From the NCBI GenBank assembly GCA_963839095.1, contig CAWIUF010000068.1, forward strand, positions 266,563-330,562: DNA of 64,000 bases. The letters run 5' to 3'. Under the pieces are notes generated by a model. That model had not been told where the DNA came from, made no database searches, and worked only from the letters and a program-made list of their open reading frames with translations. Both the position numbers and the translations under genes were made by a program. Shown in pieces: positions 57,310 through 64,000 of the stretch. The stretch's first letter is position 1; each line of letters begins with the position of its first letter. Source of the stretch: Palsa-504 sp963839095 (GTDB taxonomy: Bacteria > Actinomycetota > Actinomycetes > Streptosporangiales > Streptosporangiaceae).

Positions 57310-57981
57310 GTGCCGGGCATGCGGGAGGGCATAAGGAAACTATGCGTCGCTTACGACGTGGAGCACTACAGTGGCCGGGGCACGCACCGGGAATACGAGA
57401 CGCAGCAGCGTCTTGCGGATGTTCTGGAATTCGCCTTCGAGGAGGCCGGCGTGCCATCGACGGACCGCGAGGTGCAGGAGCAGGGCGACGGAGGCATCGC
57501 CCTGCTGCCGACCGGAGGTGCCGTTGACGAGCCCCGGCTGATCGTTGGCCTGCTCCGCGGCCTGCGGACTGGTCTGGCCGAACTAAACGAGGATCTCGTG
57601 GAGGCGGCCAGAGTCCGGCTGCGAGTAGCGCTTCAGGAGGGTGTGGTCCATCGGGCGGCTCACGGGTACGCCGGCCCGGCGGTGGTAGAGGTATGCAGGC
57701 TGCGGGATGCCGAGCCGGTACGCCAGGCGCTGGGCGCGTCCAGCGGCCCGATGGTGGTAGCGGTGGCCGACAGCCTCTACCGAGACGTCCTAGCCCATGG
57801 TTACCATGGCCTTCCCGGGTCGGCCTTCGTCCCCGTCGAGGTTCGCGTCAAGACGTTCAGCGGGCGGGCATGGATATATCGGCCTGCCGCCGATAGCGAG
57901 ACTGCGTACCGGGAGCAGCCTCATGCTGACGATCGACCCCTGCTCGGCCAGTTCCTCGATACCGAGCCGGATTCCTGGTGA
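57310..57981 (+). CDS. Class III nucleotidyl-cyclase-like protein, probably degenerate
   Basis: 223-aa protein matching the cyclase catalytic domain from end to end: first metal Asp16 in CVAYDVEHYS, second metal Asp60 in EQGDGGIALLP, RLRVALQEGVVH for the central strand, HGYAGPAVVEVCRL for the catalytic helix, and VKTFSGRAWIYRP at the end. The usual Asn before the conserved Arg is replaced (VVEVCR instead of VNxAAR; Arg130 remains), so activity is uncertain. Start GTG 57310 with GGAG upstream. Overlaps the next gene by 4 bp. Not attached to membrane or receptor domains. Confidence 0.7.
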   Translation: MPGMREGIRKLCVAYDVEHYSGRGTHREYETQQRLADVLEFAFEEAGVPSTDREVQEQGDGGIALLPTGGAVDEPRLIVGLLRGLRTGLAELNEDLVEAARVRLRVALQEGVVHRAAHGYAGPAVVEVCRLRDAEPVRQALGASSGPMVVAVADSLYRDVLAHGYHGLPGSAFVPVEVRVKTFSGRAWIYRPAADSETAYREQPHADDRPLLGQFLDTEPDSW

Positions 57982-58688
57982 TCACCCCGGCTGTGCAGGC
58001 GCTCCTCGGCGAGCAGGAGCGGGCGGACGTGCTTGCCCGCGTTCCCTTCTTCGTCCCGGCGGCCGACCGGGACGGCGGCACCGGCCGCGCCCGGGCCGGA
58101 GGCGTCTTCCTGCACCAGCCGACCGCCGCGATCCTGTTTCCTACGGACTTCCCACCCTTGTCACGCCGCCGTCCCGGATTCGCCGACCTGCGCCACGTTC
58201 TCGTCCGGTTCAGTTTCATGCTCGACCGCCTGCCGCCTCGGCACGTCTACCAGTCGGCCTCACTGATGATCACGCTTGACCACCCGGACGCGGTCGCGCG
58301 AACGCAGCGCCCGGACTGGGTGACGGCCCGTAGCGAGCCGACCGACGCCGGCACCGCTGAGTTCGCGGCGGCGCTCGACGGCCTCATCCGGCGCGGAACC
58401 CGGACCCGGCCATCCGGTGCGAGACATCCGCCGGTGATCGCCGCCGAGAACCGCGGCAGGAGCGGATTCGGCTGGCATTACCAAGCGCAGGAGGGGATGC
58501 CGCTCCTGCCGCGGGTCGAGTTCGCCTTGGCCGTCATCGAGTTGCCGGGCGCAGTCTCGGAGCTGACCGGCCTGCTCAGCGGGGAGGCCGTCGTCGCCGC
58601 GCCGCGCCTCGGCGTCATCCGGGTGGCCCGCGCCGCGCCCGCGCAGCCGGCCGAGCCGTTCCGGCTGGCACTCGGACCCGCCACCTGA
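57978..58688 (+). CDS. Unknown protein coupled to the cyclase-like gene
   Basis: 236 residues, no signal or membrane segments, beta-rich. Two regions of alternating hydrophobic strands are seen (FLHQPTAAILFPTDFPP and LPRVEFALAVIELPGAVSELTGLLSG). I recognise no family. GTG 57978 overlaps the stop of the cyclase-like gene (GTGA), so they are translated together and probably act together. It converges on the CHAT gene with 25 bp between. Confidence 0.6.
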   Translation: MITPAVQALLGEQERADVLARVPFFVPAADRDGGTGRARAGGVFLHQPTAAILFPTDFPPLSRRRPGFADLRHVLVRFSFMLDRLPPRHVYQSASLMITLDHPDAVARTQRPDWVTARSEPTDAGTAEFAAALDGLIRRGTRTRPSGARHPPVIAAENRGRSGFGWHYQAQEGMPLLPRVEFALAVIELPGAVSELTGLLSGEAVVAAPRLGVIRVARAAPAQPAEPFRLALGPAT

Positions 58689-58713
58689 TGGCGGGCGGCG
58701 GGCAGCCGCCGGA

Positions 58714-60000
58714 TCAGAGGCCGGGACGGCTGAGCAGCACCGGTGTCCGGTATTCGGCCCCGGCCGTAGGCTTGGCCCTGAGCAGGGCGCAGCCCAGGCG
58801 GAACGCCTCGGGCACTGGACGGCCCGCGAACAGGCCCTGGTAGAACCCGACGCTGAAGACGATGGCGGCCTCGTCGCCGATCTCGCAGCGCATAGCGACC
58901 ACGTGGTCGATGTGTCCGGCCATGGCCTCGGCTAGCCGCATCGAGTGACAGGCGTTCACGATCACGCATCCGAGACAGTGCGCGTACTCCCCGAACAGCG
59001 CGGCGAGGCCGTCCGGGGTGGCCGGCTCGCTGTAGCCGGTCATGTCCTCGACGTAGATGGCACCAGAACGGTCGCCGTGCCCGGAAAAGTGCACGATCTG
59101 TGGCTCGTGATCGGCCAGCGCCTGCCCGATGTCGGCCAGGCGCACCGCCAGGTAGGGCTCCAGCCGGAAGCGGCCGCGGTAGCGGCCGAGTTGCAGGCGC
59201 TCCTTGACGTTGCGCAGTTCCTCGTTGGACCGCAGCATCTCCAGGTCGACCGGGCCGGCGGTCAGGTAGAGGATGGTCTGAGGCGGCCTGCCGCCGCGGG
59301 CCGGGGCGGCCGCCGGCTTCTGCGCGGGGCCCACCACGACCTGGAAGCGGTCCGCCCGGGCCTGGCGGCGGGCCCGGCCAAGCTGGTCAGGGACCTGGTA
59401 GGAGGTGCGGATGGTGACCGGCACATGCCGGCCGCCGACGGCAGCCAGCACGGGAAATGACAAACGGGTCATGCCTCCGCCGTCCAGCACGGCTATAGCG
59501 GTCCCCGGGGCGTCGGCCCTGACCTCGCCGTCCATCACCGTCACGGTGATGTCGCTGACCGGCGCAGGCGTCAGGTTCCGGACCGAGACCGTGAGTACTC
59601 CCCACTCGCCGAGCACCAGCCCGCGGCCTGAGCACGCGATACCGAGGATCTCCGGCGGGGCCGTGACCGGCCCGGCGGCCCGCACGGTAACCGGGACGCG
59701 GAAGTCCGCGACCCGGCAGGTTACTTCGGACTCGTCCCGGTAGGAGAAGTTGCTGCTGGTTACCGCGAACTCCCCCGGCTGCCGGGGCTCCACGATGAGC
59801 TCGTGAGCGTGCTGCCGGCCGGGCAGGATCCTGGCGATCTCCACCTGGTTCCGGCCGCCCAGGAGCAGGAACCCGGGCGGAAGATCGACCTTGAAGACGA
59901 CGTTCGTGCAGGCGCTGTCACCGATGTTGGCGAAGATCAGGACCAGCCTCGCCTCCTGGCCGGCCACGAGGCGGTCCGGCTCAAGCGAAACGTGGATCAT
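58714..60000 (-). CDS. CHAT-domain peptidase with two N-terminal beta-sandwich domains
   Basis: 428 aa. Residues 1-108 and about 110-225 form two Ig-like/beta-sandwich repeats (SLEPDRLVAGQEARLVLIFANIG, then ILGIACSGRGLVLGEWGVLTVSVRN). The C-terminal CHAT (caspase-like) domain begins near 240 and has the catalytic His308 in VHFSGHGDRSG and Cys351 in CVIVNACHSMRLAE. CHAT peptidases act in bacterial conflict and cell-suicide systems, and in type III CRISPR-linked gasdermin activation; substrates are unknown here. Start ATG 60000 overlaps the stop of the zinc protein gene (ATGA). No signal peptide. Confidence 0.87.
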   Translation of the reverse strand: MIHVSLEPDRLVAGQEARLVLIFANIGDSACTNVVFKVDLPPGFLLLGGRNQVEIARILPGRQHAHELIVEPRQPGEFAVTSSNFSYRDESEVTCRVADFRVPVTVRAAGPVTAPPEILGIACSGRGLVLGEWGVLTVSVRNLTPAPVSDITVTVMDGEVRADAPGTAIAVLDGGGMTRLSFPVLAAVGGRHVPVTIRTSYQVPDQLGRARRQARADRFQVVVGPAQKPAAAPARGGRPPQTILYLTAGPVDLEMLRSNEELRNVKERLQLGRYRGRFRLEPYLAVRLADIGQALADHEPQIVHFSGHGDRSGAIYVEDMTGYSEPATPDGLAALFGEYAHCLGCVIVNACHSMRLAEAMAGHIDHVVAMRCEIGDEAAIVFSVGFYQGLFAGRPVPEAFRLGCALLRAKPTAGAEYRTPVLLSRPGL

Positions 60001-60233
60001 GACGTCGCCCCCGCCCATTCACGCCACCCGTCCCCTCGGCCGTGGTGCTGCCCGGCACATTCGGGGCAGTGCATCGCGGAAATGGAAAGGGGAAAGTCCG
60101 AGTCAGCGAAGGCATCGTCATCTTCTTCTAGCCTGCCGTGCTCCTCGCACACTGGTTTCCCGCAGTGATGACACAGGAAGATAGGATTGGATTCGCTCTC
60201 CATGTCGCCGCGCTGCGCGCATTTCAACTTCAC
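59997..60233 (-). CDS. Small B-box-like zinc-binding protein
   Basis: 78 residues. Ligand pattern CHHCGKPVCEEHG (Cys21, Cys24, Cys29, His32) then an acidic loop and MHCPECAGQHH (Cys56, Cys59, His63/64), matching a double-zinc B-box type fold. The same CHHC-x2-P-x-C-x-EH module is at the N-terminus of the large membrane protein encoded next. Likely a protein-protein adaptor for the CHAT peptidase. ATG 60233 overlaps the stop of the upstream gene, and its stop overlaps the CHAT start, both by 4 bp. Confidence 0.75.
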   Translation of the reverse strand: MKLKCAQRGDMESESNPIFLCHHCGKPVCEEHGRLEEDDDAFADSDFPLSISAMHCPECAGQHHGRGDGWREWAGATS

Positions 60234-62208
60234 GCCAGGCCCCCCTTGAGGCTGTCGAGTTCCACGTCTATTCGCGCGATCAGGTCACGGTACATATCGG
60301 CGGAAATCCGCTGCGCCTCGACGACGGCAACCCGCCGCCGCCGCAAGGCCGCGGCCCGGCCGTCCGTTTCCCCGGTATCTCCTTTGCCACCCGCCGGCCG
60401 GGGCGCGGCAGGCTCCTGTTCCGGACATGACTCGTCGGCCGGGTGCTCGACCGTCACCTCAGCTATGCAGGGGGCCAGGTTCTGGAGGATCTTCCGCACG
60501 ATGCGGTGCAGTTCGTCCCACTTCGCCTCGATCTGCGCCTGCATCTTCGGGTTCGCATAGGATCCCTGCACGCTTATCCGGGCAATCGTGTTTCCCGCGT
60601 GCGCCCGGATGGCCCCCTGGTATTCCTCCTCGCCGGTCAGCGTCATGTGGAAGTCGACGGGGAAGACGCCTTCGTACCAACGGCCCGCTATATCCCAGAC
60701 CCGGTTGACCACTCCGGCGCGGCCGTCGTCCGCGGGGCGGGTTCTCGATCACCCGCTTGACGTAATAGCCTTCCTTGCTGATGGCGTTGGTCAGCTCGAT
60801 GACCGTGCGGTAATCGGGTATCACGCCGCTGAATTCGTCGATCTCGCTCCGGCTGACGTCGTCGACGTTGCCCTGGTCAGGCACCACCCGGTCGTCCTGG
60901 TAGCGGACGGCAGCCAGGCTGACGCTGAAGGCGACGGAAACCTCGGTCTTGATCTTGAGTTCCGGCGCGGCGCGTGAGCCGTCCGCCGCCGGGCAGGTAG
61001 AAGCCGAGGCCGGTGAGGCCGGACAACGTTCCGCTGAAGGTGGCCCGCAGGCTCCCCTCCAGGCTGGGCCGCCCCACGATCCGGTGCTCGAAGCGGATGG
61101 CCAGGGTCCGGCTCATGCGGCCGCTGTCGTGCTTGCCCTCGGTCGGCGGGAGCTGCTTCCACTCGATGGTCCGGGCTCTCCGCGCCGGGGCCGTGAGGTC
61201 AGCGCGTCCCCCGGCAACACGCTTTCCACGTTGCCCCACTCCGGGGGGACCCTGAGCTCGATGAGGTCGAACCGCTCCAGCCGGGATTCCCTGCCCTCCT
61301 CGCCCAGCAATTCCCAGTGCAGGTCGATCTCGAGCGTGCGCTGGTCAGACGCCGGGACGAGGGACGGGACGATCCACAGCGGTATGCTTTCCGGCGCCCG
61401 GGCCTCCAGCAGGTCGTAGCTGAACCCGAACCGCCACTCTCCCTCTGGGCGGCCGTCGACGGCCCCGAACAGCGGATGACCGTCCGGGTTCCCCGCGAAC
61501 GCGAGGCTCGTGCCGCCCGGCCGGATCAGCTCCCGGTTCTTGGCGGAGAAGGCCAGGCCTACTTCGCCCTCGATCAACGCGTACCCGGCGCTGAAGCGCA
61601 CTGGCTGGCCGTCGGCACGGTACTTGACCCGGTAGCGCCGCAGCCGGTCCCGCCCGTTCTTGGCCAGGGTCATGCCGAGGTCCATCCGGCCGGTTACCTG
61701 GCCCGCCGTGCTGGTGTACCCGTCGTCGCCGAGATGGACCTCGCCATGCAGCGTCTCCACGACGCTGACCGCATCCAGTTGCGGGATCAGCGGAAGCGGC
61801 GGACGGGACGCACGCGCCGCGTGCGCCCACTTCCGGCGCACGCGTTCGGCGGCGACCGCCCCCGCCCCGATGGCCACCCCGGCCAGCGGCAGCCAGACGG
61901 CCACCGGCAGCACGATCAGCAGGATCAGCGCGACCGGGGCGACCGCCGCCCCGGCCCGGAGGTAGATGATCCGCGCCCGCCTGACGACGTGGACGTGATC
62001 CTCGCAGTGGTAAACGGCTTCCTGATCGTCCTCCAGTTCCAGGCCGGCGAGTTCCCGGCTCACCGGCTCGCCGCGCGTCGTCGACGGCGCGGGCGCTGTG
62101 CTCGTCACACATGGGCCTGACGCAGTGGTGGCACAGGCTGGCGATGTCAGGGGAGCCGCATCGGTAACAGCGGACCCGCGGCGCCTGATCTCGCAGTTCG
62201 TTTTCCAT
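60230..62208 (-). CDS. Large membrane protein with B-box module, four frameshifts
   Basis: Reconstructed 658 aa protein. N-terminus: zinc module CYRCG...LCHHCVRPMCDEHS (Cys14 to His37) and HCEDHVHVV; then a hydrophobic hairpin (IIYLRAGAAVAPVALILL and LPLAGVAIGAGAVAAE) anchoring it in the membrane; then long beta-rich domains and an Arg/Ala-rich C-terminal coiled region. Breaks: +1 at about 62091 (CDEHS to PAPSTTRGEP), -1 at about 61200, +1 at about 60973 (RLT to AAPELKIKTEV), +1 at about 60734 (ENPP to ADDGRAGVVNRV). The C-terminal half resembles the protein encoded at 62218. No known family. Confidence 0.65.
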
Positions 62209-62217
62209 GGCCGCCCC

Positions 62218-63576
62218 CTAGCGCCGCGACCGGACCCGGTTGTAGCGCTCCCGCAGCGCCTGCTGCAGCGCGTTCATCTCGCGGGCGAGTTCCTTGTGAT
62301 CGCCCGCTAGCGTGCCTCGTATGAACACCTTGAGCTCGCCGCTGTCCAGCGTGGTCCGGTGCGTGACTCCGCCGCCGTGCACCACGGTCTCGCGCTTCGT
62401 CCGGTAGCGCCTGCCCTCGACGAAGATCCACAGGTCCATGTCATCCGGCCCCTCCCGACGTCGCGCGGCCAGGAACCAGTTCAGTGCGCCGGTCTCGGCG
62501 TCAACCTCATGCCCCTGATGCTCAGGTCGGACCCGGCTGACCTCGAATCCGGCATCGTTCAGCGCGGTGACGATGTTGGCAATCCGCATGTCGTCGGGAA
62601 TGATCTCGTCAAAGACGAGGTGCTGGAATGGCGAGAAGTCACGCCGGGCGAAGGCGTCGTTAAGCACCAGCCGCACCTCGGAGCTGACCCGGGTGGTCAG
62701 CGTGGGGTGCAGCTTCTGCGGGCGTCCGGTCGCGTCGTAGAGCCGCGCCTCCAGCCCGGACAGCAGGTACCCGGGAACCTCGGCCTCGGCCTGCACCTCC
62801 AGGGAAGGCTGCTCGTACAGTTCCCCCGGATGCCGGATCGAGAGCAGCATGTCGGCACTGCGATAGCTGCGGATGCTCTCGTCCCCGTCCGCCGGTTTGG
62901 TCTTGACCCAGCCCATGGGGACCTGCTCCCACTCCAGACGGCGCTTGACCGGGTTGTAGCGGACCGGAGCATCCTTCAGGCCAGCGGCCGTCCCGGTCGT
63001 CGGGCCCTCGCCGAAATGCAGGCTCAGAGTCTGCAGCGAGGTAACCGTGGGCCAGCCGACGGATACCCGGGCCACGAACGGCTGCAGCTTCGGATAGCCC
63101 TTCTTGACCGGCAGCAGGAGCCGGACGACGACACGGAGCAGCAGTTCGCTCTTGAAGCTGACCTGCTGCCTGATCCGCTTGATGACGTCATCGACGTACC
63201 GCTGGCCCCGGCCGTTCATCAGGTCCACCGTCGGCAAGTCGAGGCTATCCGGGTCGTACAACGTGATCTCGAGCTCGATCGGGATGATGCCGGGAGGTTC
63301 CGGCTCGTAGTCGTACCTGATCCGGCAGGCCTTCTGATCGGCAGTCAGCGGGGCAACGCTGCCATCGGCCTGGGTGACCGGGATCTCGATAGGAACCGCC
63401 CCGTACCTGTCGTTCAAGTTCAGGTTTGTGCGCAGGCTGGTCTTGTCGTCGTCCCGCAGGAGCAGGTGGCCGATCTTGGCCTTCCGCTTCCGCTGCTCCA
63501 GACGGGCAAGTCTCCTAGTCACGTCCTTGTAGGCCTGCTGCGTGAAATAGTCGTGGCCGTCGAACGGGATCGACAT
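62218..63576 (-). CDS. Unknown large protein related to the C-terminal half of its neighbour
   Basis: 452 residues, no membrane segment or signal. The N-terminus is a basic coiled region (RRLARLEQRKRKAKIGHLLL); the rest is beta-rich and ends with a basic helix. It shares an ordered set of features with the membrane protein beside it: an LEW-x-QxP strand, a PSLE...LSGLEARLY region, TRVSSEV..., a DEI-xP segment followed by ALNDAGFEVSRVR, and a C-terminal helix. Start ATG 63576 lacks a clear ribosome site, so it may be the downstream part of the reading frame at 63599-63799. Followed by the membrane protein gene after 9 bp. Confidence 0.65.
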   Translation of the reverse strand: MSIPFDGHDYFTQQAYKDVTRRLARLEQRKRKAKIGHLLLRDDDKTSLRTNLNLNDRYGAVPIEIPVTQADGSVAPLTADQKACRIRYDYEPEPPGIIPIELEITLYDPDSLDLPTVDLMNGRGQRYVDDVIKRIRQQVSFKSELLLRVVVRLLLPVKKGYPKLQPFVARVSVGWPTVTSLQTLSLHFGEGPTTGTAAGLKDAPVRYNPVKRRLEWEQVPMGWVKTKPADGDESIRSYRSADMLLSIRHPGELYEQPSLEVQAEAEVPGYLLSGLEARLYDATGRPQKLHPTLTTRVSSEVRLVLNDAFARRDFSPFQHLVFDEIIPDDMRIANIVTALNDAGFEVSRVRPEHQGHEVDAETGALNWFLAARRREGPDDMDLWIFVEGRRYRTKRETVVHGGGVTHRTTLDSGELKVFIRGTLAGDHKELAREMNALQQALRERYNRVRSRR

Positions 63577-63598
63577 CTCGATCCGGCCCGGCGGTTCG

Positions 63599-63799
63599 TC
63601 ATCGTGGCCTGAGCGCGGGTTCCCGGAAAGCCCGATCGAGCGGTTCTTCGAGATCTCCCTGTTCGACGTAGTAACGCTCAATAATCTCAGCCCGTTCGAG
63701 CATTGCCCTGGCGTAGACGGCATCCGTGTCGTCTCCGTGGCCCCTAACCGGCACGAGCGACTTCCGGATCCTGGCCAGGCCGCCTCGTGGTGTCGGCAC
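63599..63799 (-). CDS. Short protein at the head of the CHAT operon, possibly the N-terminus of the next gene
   Basis: 66 residues from GTG 63799, which has AAGGGG upstream: PTPRGGLARIRKSLVPVRGHGDD, then a strongly helical YARAMLERAEIIERYYVEQGDLEEPLDRAF. The stop at 63599 is 22 bp before the next start, and a single-base change near 63610 would fuse the two frames. Given the error rate here, fusion is plausible. An upstream ATG at 63892 is in frame but less likely. No family recognised. Confidence 0.45.
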   Translation of the reverse strand: MPTPRGGLARIRKSLVPVRGHGDDTDAVYARAMLERAEIIERYYVEQGDLEEPLDRAFREPALRPR

Positions 63800-64000
63800 C
63801 GCGCACCCCTTCCGCCCGCTGGTATGCAACCCAGAAACCGGGTCTTGCAGGCCTCCCGGCACGGCTCGCATTATGAAACCTGGCGACATCATGATCCAGA
63901 TGGGACGCGCGGATCACATCAGATGATGAGATCGAGGCAATTCGGCCAGGAATATTCCCGGCTGATTGTCCTCGCCTACGGAGATGCGAGGCGGTTCCGT

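Overview
The window is very GC-rich chromosomal DNA from an actinomycete (Actinomycetota). The evidence is the actinobacterial bc1-aa3 respiratory set (ctaE-qcrC-qcrA-qcrB, ctaC-ctaD-ctaF, a CtaG-type assembly factor), an AdoK-like kinase beside erpA, pspA with its pspAA and pspAB partners and htpX, a PimB-type mannosyltransferase, an ROK glucokinase next to a CxxCxxC protein, and many GTG starts, some apparently leaderless. The order resembles the Streptomyces/Streptosporangiales core, but I cannot name a genus. I saw no tRNA, rRNA, CRISPR array, insertion sequence or prophage gene.

Layout. 1-9.8 kb: end of a phosphofructokinase gene, a lysophospholipid acyltransferase, an esterase, glucokinase, a phosphoesterase, an acyl-CoA ligase, two tiny overlapping genes and pimB. 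9.9-14.8 kb: NlpC/P60 cell-wall hydrolase, a DnaQ-like exonuclease with an odd insertion, a stand-alone RAM-domain protein, trpD and a degenerate receiver protein. 14.9-19.2 kb: ctaE-qcrCAB. 19.2-26.8 kb: a MurJ-like flippase, a four-gene double ABC exporter operon and a two-component system. 26.8-34.2 kb: ctaF-ctaD-ctaC, a TusA-like protein, a CtaG-like protein, two secreted proteins, an AdoK-like kinase and erpA. 34.3-39.9 kb: envelope-stress genes (pspAB, htpX, pspAA, pspA), a DUF3043 membrane protein, an aldo/keto reductase and an anti-sigma-type ATPase. 40-46 kb: pentose locus with xylB, xylA, a GH127 arabinofuranosidase and a LacI regulator; two similar inverted repeats sit before xylB and before the GH127 gene. 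46-56.3 kb: housekeeping and accessory genes, including an aldehyde dehydrogenase pair.

56.4-63.9 kb is the most unusual part. A Crp/Fnr-type regulator lies beside a degenerate nucleotidyl-cyclase-like gene and an unknown gene. These face a tightly overlapping operon that encodes a CHAT-family peptidase with two predicted beta-sandwich domains, a B-box-like zinc protein, a large membrane protein with a matching zinc module, and a second large protein resembling its C-terminal half. The layout suggests a regulated, peptidase-based conflict or signalling system of unknown function.

Data quality: seventeen otherwise conserved genes carry about thirty single-base frameshifts, mostly in short G or C runs. 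Each reconstructed gene returns to a multiple of three, so I read them as sequence errors and annotate whole genes.
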